From the NCBI RefSeq assembly GCF_000482365.1, contig NZ_KI535307.1, positions 242,556-306,555 of the forward strand: a DNA stretch of 64,000 nucleotides, given 5' to 3'. The notes under the pieces are model-generated. The model searched no databases and had not been told where the DNA came from. It saw only the letters and a program-made list of their open reading frames with translations. The stretch comes from Porphyromonas uenonis DSM 23387 = JCM 13868. Lineage in GTDB: Bacteria; Bacteroidota; Bacteroidia; Bacteroidales; Porphyromonadaceae. Below, piece by piece: positions 36,810 through 45,565 of this stretch; position 1 is the first letter of the stretch; every line of letters starts with the position of its first letter. The position numbers and the translations under genes were made by a program.

Positions 36810-37787
36810 TTACTTCAGATTGTCAAAGCCTCGTCCGTAGACCCCGTGCACGGTGCCCTCCGATACGAAGGCATTGGGGTCGATCTCCTTGATGATACGA
36901 TTGATGCTCTGTAGCTGCGCCTTGCGAGTGACCACCATGAGGATGCGCATCTCCTCCTGCGAGTACCCCCCTTCGGCATGGATGAGCGTGCAGCCTCGGT
37001 GCAGGCGCTGCGTGATTGCTTCGTTGATCTCCTTATACTTCTTGCTAAAGATAAAGAGCTGTGTCGAGTGCTTGTTGCTATTGGTCCAGTAGTCGAGCGT
37101 CATCGAGCAGAAGACCACCTCCACAATCGAGAAGGTGAGTAGCTCAGCGCCGAGTTGCGGATCTTTGCCCGAGATGTAGACATTGACAAAGTAAGAGGCC
37201 GTCACGATCGTCGCATCTATCAAGATCATAGCACGCCCCAGCGAGAGCGTCGTGTACTTGTTAAAGATAGAGACAATGACATCCGTACCACCTGTACTGC
37301 CATTCACATGAAAGACTAAAAAGAGACCACTACCGCACAGGATACCGCCAATGATGACCGCCATAAAGCGCTCTCCCTGTAGCAGGGGACCCACATTGGG
37401 GATGTTGTCCGTAAGCCAGTGACTCAGGTTGTGGTACACCTCAGTATTCGGATCTCCAAAGAGAGCCTGACCAATAGGGATAGCGATACCCATGAGGATG
37501 ACCCCAATGAGCGTCTTGACGGAGTAGCGCCACCCCAGGAAGATGATCGAGACGATCAGCAGTCCGACGTTGATGATGTTGTAAGGGATAAAGGCGGGGA
37601 TGCTTGTAGCTATCTGTATGATGGTTGTGACACCTGCGAGCCCGCCTGTGGCGATCTCCTGCGAGAGGATAAAGCCCGCCCAGCCGATCACATAGAGGCA
37701 GACCCCTAGGACGATAAAAAAGAAGTCGTGAACGAAGTACCACACTTTCGCTCGATTACTATTGGAAGCTCCTAAAGCTTGAGACAT
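36810..37787 (-). CDS. YitT-family membrane protein (DUF161 + DUF2179)
   Basis: Encodes 325 residues: six or so hydrophobic segments (residues about 20-230) followed by a soluble C-terminal DUF2179 domain (KKYKEINEAITQRLHRGCTL onward). GGLAGVTTIIQIAT and GSTGGTDVIVSIFNKYT are the repeated glycine-rich membrane motifs of the family. Its physiological role is unknown. It follows leuS after 84 bases without a visible promoter, so co-transcription is likely. Confidence 0.88.
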   Translation of the reverse strand: MSQALGASNSNRAKVWYFVHDFFFIVLGVCLYVIGWAGFILSQEIATGGLAGVTTIIQIATSIPAFIPYNIINVGLLIVSIIFLGWRYSVKTLIGVILMGIAIPIGQALFGDPNTEVYHNLSHWLTDNIPNVGPLLQGERFMAVIIGGILCGSGLFLVFHVNGSTGGTDVIVSIFNKYTTLSLGRAMILIDATIVTASYFVNVYISGKDPQLGAELLTFSIVEVVFCSMTLDYWTNSNKHSTQLFIFSKKYKEINEAITQRLHRGCTLIHAEGGYSQEEMRILMVVTRKAQLQSINRIIKEIDPNAFVSEGTVHGVYGRGFDNLK

Positions 37788-37871
37788 ACTATATGATTTG
37801 TTTTCTAGAGATAGATGGAATAGTCTTCCCTTGGCCCAGCGCCAGTACGGCAGGGGCCGAAGACTTTGTCA

Positions 37872-40688
37872 TTACAATACTATGTTGACTATGCGCCCTG
37901 GCACGACAATTACCTTCTTGAGTGGCTTGCCGTCGATCCACTTGACCGCGTCGGGATGCGCTAGCACCTGCTCCTCGATCTGCTCCTTGGAGAGACCAGC
38001 GGGGAGCTCGAGGTTAAAGCGCACCTTACCATTGAAGCTCACGGGATAGCGCACCGAATCCTCAGCGATGAGCGACTCGTCACACTGGGGCCATGCGGCC
38101 GTAACGATGCTCTCGGCCGAGAGCGTGTCGCTACTGCATGCGGAGCGCATCTCCTGCCACAGCATCTCTGCGATATGTGGCGCAAAGGGCGAAAGCAGAA
38201 CCGCCAAGGGTCGAAGCACCTCCAGCGAAGTGGTCTCGGCCTTCTGTAGCTCGCCCACGGCAATCATAAAGGCCGAGATGGAGGTGTTGAAGGAGAGACG
38301 CTCGATGTCTTGAGTGATCTTCTGAATCAGCTTATGGATCGTGCGTAGCTGCTCACGACTAGCCTCAGCATCGGCCGAGACGGTGAGCTGCCCCTCACTG
38401 TTGTGGTAGAGTGACCAGACACGCTTGAGGAAGCGATAGACGCCGTCGATGCCATTCGTGTCCCACGGCTTGCTCTGCTCCAGGGGACCGAGAAACATCT
38501 CGTACATCCTCAGCGTATCAGCGCCATACTGCTCGATGATCTCGTCGGGGTTGACCACGTTAAACATGGACTTGCTCATCTTCTCCACCCCATAGCCGCA
38601 GAGATAGCTACCATCCGCCTCGGTAATAAAGGTCGCATCGTGCAGGTCGTCACGCCACTGGCGGAATGCCTCCTGATCGAGGACATCGTTGTGGACCAAG
38701 TGTATGTCCACGTGCATCTGCGTCACGTCGTACTGCTCACGCTGCGAGTAGGTGACAAACTGGTTCGTCCCCTTGATGCGGTAGACGTAGTTGGAGCGCC
38801 CCTGGATCATCCCTTGGTTGACCAGTCGCTTGAATGGCTCATCCTCGCACACGACCCCGAGGTCGTAGAGGAACTTATTCCAGAAGCGACTATAGATCAG
38901 GTGCCCCGTAGCATGCTCCGTACCGCCGATGTAGAGATCCACCTGTCGCCAGTAGTTATTGGCCTCGGGGGAGACCAAAGCATCATGATTATGCGGATCC
39001 ATATAGCGTAGGTAGTATGCGCTACTCCCCGCAAAGCCTGGCATCGTGCAGAGTTCGTAGGGATAGCCCTCCTCGGTGCACCAGTGCTTGGCACGTCCTA
39101 GCGGAGGCTCGCCACTCTCCGTGGGGAGATATTTGTCCACCTCAGGCAGAGTCAGCGGGAGCTTGTCAAGCGGTAGCGTGTGCGGCACGCCCTCCTTATA
39201 ATATATAGGTATCGGCTCGCCCCAGTAGCGCTGGCGGCTGAAGATAGCGTCGCGCAGGCGGTAGTTGATCCGCTTCTGACCGAGCCCCTGCTCGTCCAGG
39301 TAGTGACACATCCAGTCAATTGCCTCAGAGACTGACTTGCCATTGAGGAGCGGCGAATTGATCAGCTCGCCCTCTTTGCTGTCGAGGCTTTCGCTCCAAG
39401 TAGAGGGATCGGACGCTTCGCCACCCTTTGGCAAAACAACCTGACGTATCGGCAGGTCAAAGTGCCGTGCGAAAGCAAAGTCTCTCGAGTCGTGCGCTGG
39501 AACCGCCATGATAGCGCCCGTGCCATAGCCCGCCAGCACATAGTCGCTGATCCAGATCGGGATCAACGCCTCCGTCAGCGGGTGCTGTGCATAAGAGCCC
39601 GTGAAGACACCCGTCACCGAGTGATCCGCCTGACGCTCACGCTCTGTGCGGCGCTTCGTGCGATCTAGGTAGGTCTCAACAGCGTCACGCTGCTCCTCCG
39701 TAGTCAGGTCAGCCACCAGACTACTCTCGGGAGCTAGCACCATAAAGGTCACTCCGTAGAGCGTATCGGGACGAGTGGTAAAGACCTCGATAGGCAGCTC
39801 GCCATGAGCCGTGCTAGCCTTGAAGGTAACCGATGCTCCGATCGACCTACCGATCCAGTTACGCTGCATCTCCTTGAGAGCATCGCTCCAGGCGAGCTGG
39901 TCGAGACCCGCTAGCAGACGCTCCGCATAAGCAGAGACGCGGAGGCTCCACTGCTTCATCTTGCGCTGCACCACGGGGTAGCCACCACGCTCGCTCACGC
40001 CATCGCTCACCTCATCATTGGCGAGGACGGTACCCAGCTCAGGGCACCAGTTGACCACACTCTCGCCGAGGAAGGCCAGGCGGTAGTGCATCAGCCACTC
40101 TGACTGCTGCGCCTCGCTCGCAGCTCGCCACGCCTCAGCCGTCAGCTCCAGTGGCGTACTGGCGTAGGCTGTACAGCCCTCCGTGCCGTGAACCTCTAGA
40201 TACTGAATCAATTTGTCGATAGGCTCGGCACGCTCCGTGGCGGTGTCGTAGTAATGGTGGAAAAGCTGTATGAATGCCCACTGCGTCCACTTGTAATACT
40301 CCGGATCGCAGGTCACCACCTGGCGACTCCAGTCGAAACCAAAGCCAATGTTGTCTAGCTGCTCACGATAGCGCGCTATGTTGACCCGCGTCGTCTCCTC
40401 CGGGTGACGATTCGTCTGGATAGCGTACTGCTCGGCCGGCAGACCGAAGGCGTCGTACCCCATCGGGTGCAGGACGTTGTACCCTTGTAGTCGCTTATAG
40501 CGAGCGTAAATATCTGAGGCAATGTATCCTAGCGGGTGCCCCACATGTAGTCCCGCCCCTGAGGGATAGGGAAACATGTCGAGTACGTAGTACGAAGGCT
40601 TATCACGGTCTATCTCTACGCGATAAATATCTGCGTCATGCCAGATGCGCTGAGCCGTTTGCTCTATGTCGTGGTGATTGTAATCCAT
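37872..40688 (-). CDS. leuS: Leucyl-tRNA synthetase
   Basis: Class I synthetase that charges tRNA-Leu. I chose the ATG at 40688 (938 residues, [16 protein letters not shown]); an upstream in-frame ATG adds eight unlikely residues. The HIGH-like motif is in [12 protein letters not shown], the KMSKS motif in GVEKMSKS, and the CP1 editing domain is between them, with [19 protein letters not shown]. The C-terminal anticodon and tRNA-binding domains are complete. Confidence 0.96.
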   Translation of the reverse strand: MDYNHHDIEQTAQRIWHDADIYRVEIDRDKPSYYVLDMFPYPSGAGLHVGHPLGYIASDIYARYKRLQGYNVLHPMGYDAFGLPAEQYAIQTNRHPEETTRVNIARYREQLDNIGFGFDWSRQVVTCDPEYYKWTQWAFIQLFHHYYDTATERAEPIDKLIQYLEVHGTEGCTAYASTPLELTAEAWRAASEAQQSEWLMHYRLAFLGESVVNWCPELGTVLANDEVSDGVSERGGYPVVQRKMKQWSLRVSAYAERLLAGLDQLAWSDALKEMQRNWIGRSIGASVTFKASTAHGELPIEVFTTRPDTLYGVTFMVLAPESSLVADLTTEEQRDAVETYLDRTKRRTERERQADHSVTGVFTGSYAQHPLTEALIPIWISDYVLAGYGTGAIMAVPAHDSRDFAFARHFDLPIRQVVLPKGGEASDPSTWSESLDSKEGELINSPLLNGKSVSEAIDWMCHYLDEQGLGQKRINYRLRDAIFSRQRYWGEPIPIYYKEGVPHTLPLDKLPLTLPEVDKYLPTESGEPPLGRAKHWCTEEGYPYELCTMPGFAGSSAYYLRYMDPHNHDALVSPEANNYWRQVDLYIGGTEHATGHLIYSRFWNKFLYDLGVVCEDEPFKRLVNQGMIQGRSNYVYRIKGTNQFVTYSQREQYDVTQMHVDIHLVHNDVLDQEAFRQWRDDLHDATFITEADGSYLCGYGVEKMSKSMFNVVNPDEIIEQYGADTLRMYEMFLGPLEQSKPWDTNGIDGVYRFLKRVWSLYHNSEGQLTVSADAEASREQLRTIHKLIQKITQDIERLSFNTSISAFMIAVGELQKAETTSLEVLRPLAVLLSPFAPHIAEMLWQEMRSACSSDTLSAESIVTAAWPQCDESLIAEDSVRYPVSFNGKVRFNLELPAGLSKEQIEEQVLAHPDAVKWIDGKPLKKVIVVPGRIVNIVL

Positions 40689-40709
40689 ACAGTTCTCTCT
40701 ATTATAGCG

Positions 40710-40717
40710 CAAAGGTA
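40710..40717 (-). promoter_or_regulatory. -7 box of the leuS promoter
   Basis: TACCTTTG on the minus strand, 22 bases before the chosen ATG. The position expected for the -33 box is filled by a 7-mer array starting at 40720. Confidence 0.6.
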
Positions 40718-40719
40718 CG

Positions 40720-40870
40720 AAATTAGAAATTAGAGGTTAGAGGTTAGAGATGAGAGGTTAGAGGTTAGAAGTCCGATCATTCAGATAGTTCCGATTGCTC
40801 CGATAGTTCTCATAGTTCCGATTGCTCCGATAGCCCTAGCCAACAGCCAACGGCCAACAGCTAACAGCCA
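40720..40870. repeat. Tripartite minisatellite cassette upstream of leuS
   Basis: Three arrays follow one another with almost no extra bases. 40720-40768: seven 7-mers (AAATTAG twice, AGGTTAG twice, AGATGAG, AGGTTAG twice). 40773-40835: seven 9-mers (CCGATCATT, CAGATAGTT, CCGATTGCT, CCGATAGTT, CTCATAGTT, CCGATTGCT, CCGATAGCC). 40836-40870: five 7-mers (CTAGCCA, ACAGCCA, ACGGCCA, ACAGCTA, ACAGCCA). Confidence 0.9.
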
Positions 40871-40913
40871 TAAAGAAACAGTGAGGGAGACCCATCCGTG
40901 AGTCTCCCTCGCT
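40871..40913 (-). terminator. Terminator after korB
   Basis: AGTGAGGGAGAC (40880-40891) and GTCTCCCTCGCT (40902-40913) pair; on the minus strand a T-rich GTTTCTTT follows. The plus side also has ATTTTTG, so it may work in both directions. It directly abuts the minisatellite cassette. Confidence 0.75.
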
Positions 40914-40959
40914 ATTTTTGTCACCTTACGCAGGTGATGAGTAGACTAAGAGGTGCGCC

Positions 40960-42003
40960 TTACTTGATCTCCCACGTGTCCTCCGTCATGAGGAGCTCGC
41001 GGAGTGTGCGGACCTTGTTCTTTGCTTTTTGCTGATCGATCTGATCATGGACAGCCCAGTCGTAAGTCGGTCCCTCGACATCACGTATGACGCCCATAGC
41101 GACGGGGAGGCCGTCGGCTGCGTTCATAGCGGCGAGCATCATATGTAGGAAGGGATTCGGCTCGTGCGCATCGTGCGTCAGCACATCGTCGAGCGTATAG
41201 CCATCCTCACCGATTGTCACGGCACGTAGCTTGAAGCCATCGAGCACGAGACCGCGCTGCTTGTCCTCACCAAAGAGCATCTTCTCACCGTGCTGCAGGA
41301 CGATCGTCTTGTCGGCACGAACGGCACGGTCGCTGATAGCAGCGTGAGCACCGTTGTTGAAGATCATACAGTTCACCAGCACCTCTGTGACAGCAAAGCC
41401 CTTGTGCTTAGCACCCGCTAGCAAGCAAGCGGTGAGCGTAGGCTGATCCACATCAAGTGAGCGAGCGAAGAAGTTGCCACGAGCACCCATCACCAGCTCA
41501 GCTGGCTCGAATGGATCCTCGACAGTTCCGTAAGGTGAGCTCTTGGTGACCAGACCACGAGGCGACGTAGGTGAGTACTGTCCCTTGGTCAGTCCGTAGA
41601 TGCGATTGTTAAAGAGCACCTCGTTGATATCGACATTACGTCGTACAGCATGGATAAAGTGGTTACCACCGATAGCGAGGCTATCGCCATCGCCAGACAT
41701 CAGCCATACGGTGAGGTCGGGACGAGCCACCTTGACACCTGTAGCTACGGCAGCACCACGACCATGGACGGTGTGGAAGCCGAAAGTACTCATATAATAA
41801 GGTAGTCGCGAGGAGCAACCGATACCAGAGACGACGACCGTCTCATCGGGAGCTATGTCTAGCTCAGCCATCGCTTTGTGGACAGCCGCTAGGACACCGT
41901 GGTCGCCACAACCTGGGCACCACTTGACGGGTGATGCGTTTTTGAAATCCTTGGGGGCAAAGCGTAGTGTGCCCTTCTCTAGATTACTATTTGTTTCAAT
42001 CAT
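40960..42003 (-). CDS. korB: 2-oxoacid:ferredoxin oxidoreductase, beta subunit
   Basis: Encodes 347 residues. The TPP-binding subunit, with CPGCGDHGVLAAV near the N-terminus and the TPP/Mg motif MSGDGDSLAIGGNHFIHAVR. With korA it oxidises a 2-oxoacid, most likely 2-oxoglutarate, to the acyl-CoA with reduction of ferredoxin. It starts 14 bases after korA. The exact 2-oxoacid is not fixed by sequence. Confidence 0.92.
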   Translation of the reverse strand: MIETNSNLEKGTLRFAPKDFKNASPVKWCPGCGDHGVLAAVHKAMAELDIAPDETVVVSGIGCSSRLPYYMSTFGFHTVHGRGAAVATGVKVARPDLTVWLMSGDGDSLAIGGNHFIHAVRRNVDINEVLFNNRIYGLTKGQYSPTSPRGLVTKSSPYGTVEDPFEPAELVMGARGNFFARSLDVDQPTLTACLLAGAKHKGFAVTEVLVNCMIFNNGAHAAISDRAVRADKTIVLQHGEKMLFGEDKQRGLVLDGFKLRAVTIGEDGYTLDDVLTHDAHEPNPFLHMMLAAMNAADGLPVAMGVIRDVEGPTYDWAVHDQIDQQKAKNKVRTLRELLMTEDTWEIK

Positions 42004-42017
42004 AGCAGTTGTGGTTT

Positions 42018-43883
42018 TTACAGTTGCTCAGCGATTATCTCTTCGAAGGCAGTGACGAGGTTCTCCACCTTGAGCGGTTGTCCCTGCACTTGATTGTACT
42101 GATAGATATTGGCATCAGATACCTTATTGCGTAGGAGCATAGCCATCTGACCGAGGTTCTGCTCAGCAACGACGACACGTGGGTAGCGACGCAGGATCTC
42201 CTCCGTGTTCTTAGGCATAGGATTGATAAAGGTAAACTGCGTGTGCGCTACCTTATGCCCCTTCTTCTGCAGGGCATGGCAAGCATCGCTCAGGTGGCCG
42301 TAGGTACTACCCCACCCGACGATAAGCAGCTCAGCATCCTCGACATCACCCTCTACGGTGAGCGGTGGGATCACCTCTGCGATGTGCTGTATCTTGTTGT
42401 GACGCTGTAGGACCATCAGCTCATGGTTAGGACCATCCGTGCTGATAGCGCCAGTCTTATTATCCTTCTCTAGACCACCTGTACGGTATGGCAGAGCGCC
42501 AGGACCAGGTACAGACCAGTAGCGTACGAGCGTCTCGGGATCACGCATATAAGGCATCCAAGGCTCCTCGCCCTTGTACTGATCTACGTAATGAGGCTTG
42601 ATAGCGGGATACTGCTCGTAGTCAGGTATACGCCAAGCAACCGAACCATTGCCCAGATAAGCGTCTGAGAGCAGAACAACTGGAGTCATATGCTCTACAG
42701 CTATCTTGGCCGCATAGTAAGCGGCGTCAAAGCACTTAGAGGGAGAGGTAGGAGCGATTACGACCATCGGAGACTCACCATTACGCCCGTACATAGCCTG
42801 TAGGAGGTCGGTCTGCTCTGACTTCGTAGGCATACCTGTCGAGGGGCCACCACGCTGTACATCTACGAGTACGAGAGGTAGCTCAGCGATGACGGCTAGA
42901 TTGAGTGCCTCACTCTTGAGAGCCACACCAGGACCCGACGTCGAGGTAACACCTAGACGACCAGCATAGGAGGCTCCTATGGCAGTACAGATACCAGCTA
43001 TCTCGTCCTCAGCCTGTACGGTAATGACATCGAGAGACTTGTACTTAGCAAGGAAGTGAAGGATGTCTGTGGCTGGAGTAATAGGATAAGATCCGAGGAA
43101 GAGCTTGAGTCCAGCACGCTCAGCGCCAGCTATGAGTCCGAAAGCGGTAGCCTTATTGCCCGTCACGTCAAGATAAACGCCAGCCTCCTGTGGAGCGCCC
43201 TCGATGACAAAGGGAGTGCCTACAGATGCGTGGGTATTAGCCGCATAGGAGTAGCCTCCGTGGAGAGCTGCTATGTTGGCCTGACGAATGATCTCCTTCT
43301 TAGCAAACTTCTTGCTGATGAAGTGCTCAGCCTGCTCTAGGGGACGGTCAAAGAGCCACGAGACGACACCCAGGGCAAACATGTTCTTGCACCTTAGTCT
43401 GCCTCTAGCGTCCATATCCACATCCTTAAGTACCTCCTGAACCATCGTGCTGATGGGACATGCGAGGACTCTGTCAGGGTTGAGTCCCAGCTCCTTGATG
43501 GGATCGTCTGTCTCGTAGAGAGCCTTCTTGAGATCCTTCTCTCCACAAGAGTCGCTATCGATGATGATGATCGAGTCGTGACGTAGATTCTTCACATTGA
43601 CCTTGAGTGCTGCAGCATTCATCGCCACCAGCACGTCGGCATAGTCTCCAGGCGTGTGGACTTGGTCATGGCCGATGCGCACCTGAAAGCCCGACACACC
43701 TCCCAGTGTGCCTTGAGGAGCACGGATCTCTGCAGGATAGTCAGGAAACGTCGAGACCGAGTTACCATACATCGCTGACATGTCAGAGAAGATTGAACCC
43801 GTGAGCTGCATACCGTCACCTGAGTCGCCTGAGAAGCGTACCACTACCTCTTCGATAATTCTTTTGTTCGGTTTGTCTGTCAT
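42018..43883 (-). CDS. korA: 2-oxoacid:ferredoxin oxidoreductase, fused gamma-alpha subunit
   Basis: Encodes 621 residues. The N-terminal gamma domain (about 1-190; VVRFSGDSGDGMQLTGSIF) is fused to the alpha pyrimidine-binding domain (GNKATAFGLIAGAERAGLKL; TSTSGPGVALKSEALNLAV). The C-terminal part VEGDVEDAELLIVGWGSTYG belongs to the transketolase-like domain II. This arrangement is usual in anaerobic Bacteroidota. No ferredoxin subunit gene is adjacent. Confidence 0.92.
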   Translation of the reverse strand: MTDKPNKRIIEEVVVRFSGDSGDGMQLTGSIFSDMSAMYGNSVSTFPDYPAEIRAPQGTLGGVSGFQVRIGHDQVHTPGDYADVLVAMNAAALKVNVKNLRHDSIIIIDSDSCGEKDLKKALYETDDPIKELGLNPDRVLACPISTMVQEVLKDVDMDARGRLRCKNMFALGVVSWLFDRPLEQAEHFISKKFAKKEIIRQANIAALHGGYSYAANTHASVGTPFVIEGAPQEAGVYLDVTGNKATAFGLIAGAERAGLKLFLGSYPITPATDILHFLAKYKSLDVITVQAEDEIAGICTAIGASYAGRLGVTSTSGPGVALKSEALNLAVIAELPLVLVDVQRGGPSTGMPTKSEQTDLLQAMYGRNGESPMVVIAPTSPSKCFDAAYYAAKIAVEHMTPVVLLSDAYLGNGSVAWRIPDYEQYPAIKPHYVDQYKGEEPWMPYMRDPETLVRYWSVPGPGALPYRTGGLEKDNKTGAISTDGPNHELMVLQRHNKIQHIAEVIPPLTVEGDVEDAELLIVGWGSTYGHLSDACHALQKKGHKVAHTQFTFINPMPKNTEEILRRYPRVVVAEQNLGQMAMLLRNKVSDANIYQYNQVQGQPLKVENLVTAFEEIIAEQL

Positions 43884-44102
43884 AATTAGGATGAATAAAA
43901 GGCGTAGGGCTCAACTCCTTGAGAGGGTGATTGAGCGAAACCTTCCTAGCAATAGACCCCTACATACGTTCTGTTTGCTATGCGCTCAGCACCATCTTCT
44001 ACAGCAGGAGAGACTTGTAAGCAAGTGCTAGAAATAGGGGACACCAGCGACCTCTCACCACTCCACCACTATGATCTGATAGACGGAGCCACATAAACAG
44101 CA

Positions 44103-44110
44103 CAAAGGTA
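44103..44110 (-). promoter_or_regulatory. -7 box of the korAB promoter
   Basis: The minus strand reads TACCTTTG, about 220 bases before the korA start. The array element copy C begins only 43 bases upstream. No -33 TTTG at standard spacing. Confidence 0.55.
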
Positions 44111-44152
44111 CGACTTATTTCCCTCATACTAGCCATTTTTGGGTATGAAAAT

Positions 44153-44420
44153 CAGGGGCTGACGCATGATGAAAACGAGCTCGTCTGATTTCCTACCTAG
44201 AAATTGCCCAAATTCCTCCGTAGATATTTCTGATTTGCTACCTAGGAAATGACCAAATTCTTCGGACTTATGATTTGATTCTTCCGAAGTTTCATTTGAT
44301 TCCTCCGAAGAATTTTTTCTTTCCTACGTAGGAATTGGGCCAATTCCTAGGTAGCTATTTGGGAAATTCCTAGGTAGGAATTGAAATGAACTCATTTTTA
44401 TTTATAATGCGTCAGCCCTG
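44153..44420 (-). mobile_element. Palindromic-array element, copy C, with both terminal inverted repeats
   Basis: The left end CAGGGGCTGACGCATGAT (44153 on) and right end ATAATGCGTCAGCCCTG (to 44420) are inverted repeats differing by one extra G and one internal base. Between them, nine palindromes are centred near 44196, 44219, 44242, 44263, 44284, 44305, 44327, 44350 and 44373. It is 268 bases long, in opposite orientation to copies A and B, and has no coding capacity. It looks like a MITE-sized unit. No clear target duplication was found. Confidence 0.75.
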
Positions 44421-44438
44421 CGAAACCTCCTAATACAG

Positions 44439-44479
44439 CGAAGCCCCTAGAGATCGTGTATCGATCGCCAGGGGCTTCG
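44439..44479 (-). terminator. Terminator of the GT5 gene
   Basis: CGAAGCCCCT (44439-44448) pairs with AGGGGCTTCG (44470-44479); an inner GATCG/CGATC pairing extends the stem. It lies 25 bases past the stop codon; the T-tract is weak. Confidence 0.7.
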
Positions 44480-44503
44480 TTTATATATCAGAAAGGGAAG
44501 CTC

Positions 44504-45325
44504 TTACTCCGTAAAGCTGCGGTAAAAGTCTACATAAGCCTCAGCGTGGTCTACCGCTGGGCCGGGGTACTCCAGCACTTTTTGGTCGGGCTCCGAGCGA
44601 AGGTACTCAATGAGCTCGGGAGAGACAGACTCCTGACCCAGGATCACACCATCTGAGTAGTGGATCGCCATACGACGTAGCGCATCTGGCGTCACCTCTC
44701 CTTGCAGCGGGTCCAGCATGTCGCCTGTAATCTTGTCAAACTCAAGCTTCTTGATCAGGTCTTCGCCGATCTCGCCCTCCTCCTCGTTGCCATCGACCGA
44801 GAAGATCACCTTAGCGCGCTCGAAGTAGGGATCGTCCTTGTAAGCCGTCTTCAGGTAAACGGGCGCCAAAGCGGAGAACCACCCCAGACAATGAATCACA
44901 TCGGGGATCCAGTGCAAGCTTTTGATCGCCTCCAGGACGCCTCGGATGAAGAAGATACTGCGATCCGCATTGTCACTTGGCGCTCCCTCGGAGGGAGGAC
45001 CGAAGAGGCTCTTGCGTCCGAAGAGATCAGCATTATCGATGAAGTAGACCTGTATACGTGTAGAGGGGATCGAGGCGACCTTGATGACGAGCGGGTGGTC
45101 GTAGTCGTCGACGATGACGTTGATACCCGACAGACGGATCACCTCGTGAAGCTGGTTGCGACGCTCATTGACCAGGCCGTAGCGTGGCATGAAGATACGT
45201 ACGTCATTTCCTGCATTCTGTATATGCTCTGGGAGGTAACGAGCGACATGTGCGAGGTCACTCTCAGGGAGGTAGGGATATATCTCCTGAGAGATGTAGA
45301 GTACTTTCTTGTCTTTGGCAGCCAT
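44504..45325 (-). CDS. Glycogen/starch synthase-like protein, GT5 N-terminal domain only
   Basis: Encodes 273 residues beginning MAAKDKKVLYISQEIYPYL, matching the N-terminal (GT5) half of glycogen synthase: RYLPEHIQNAGNDVRIFMPR and DVIHCLGWFSALAPVYLKT. The normal C-terminal GT1-type half is absent, and the frame ends naturally. Bacteroidota commonly have this short form. The KVGGL-type motif at the start is replaced by ESDLAHV. Whether it is catalytic is doubtful. It has its own promoter and terminator. Confidence 0.8.
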   Translation of the reverse strand: MAAKDKKVLYISQEIYPYLPESDLAHVARYLPEHIQNAGNDVRIFMPRYGLVNERRNQLHEVIRLSGINVIVDDYDHPLVIKVASIPSTRIQVYFIDNADLFGRKSLFGPPSEGAPSDNADRSIFFIRGVLEAIKSLHWIPDVIHCLGWFSALAPVYLKTAYKDDPYFERAKVIFSVDGNEEEGEIGEDLIKKLEFDKITGDMLDPLQGEVTPDALRRMAIHYSDGVILGQESVSPELIEYLRSEPDQKVLEYPGPAVDHAEAYVDFYRSFTE

Positions 45326-45349
45326 AGTGTGATTTACTTTCGTTCTCTA

Positions 45350-45357
45350 CAAAGATA
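45350..45357 (-). promoter_or_regulatory. -7 box of the GT5 gene promoter
   Basis: TATCTTTG on the minus strand, 25 bases before the ATG. It matches TAnnTTTG; the -33 region is not clear. Confidence 0.6.
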
Positions 45358-45398
45358 GTGAAAAATGGCGACACCGCTTGCACCTAACCCATTCACCT

Positions 45399-45415
45399 CA
45401 GGGCCGACGCATCAT
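45399..45415. repeat. Solo end of the palindromic-array element
   Basis: CAGGGCCGACGCATCAT resembles the left terminal repeat of copies C and E with one or two changes. No palindromic array follows, so it may be a decayed remnant. Confidence 0.5.
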
Positions 45416-45565
45416 AACCACTCCCCTAGGAGCTGCACAGGACGATAACCGAGGAGTGTGGAGCGAGCTACACGACGTAGCGCTACAGCCCGACTCTGAG
45501 TATTCGAATATTCACGAGGATTCGGACTTCTCCCGAGGTCGGAGCAGGTAGGTCTAGCGATGGTG

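Larger units (their letters stand above)
43884..44503. other. Gap upstream of korA
   Basis: 620 bases: korA leader of about 220 bases, the korA -7 box, array copy C with both terminal repeats, and the terminator of the GT5 gene. No credible gene. Confidence 0.7.

Noticed and set aside
37888..40712. leuS start at 40712
   Set aside because: It would begin at the -7 box and adds eight unconserved residues before [10 protein letters not shown].
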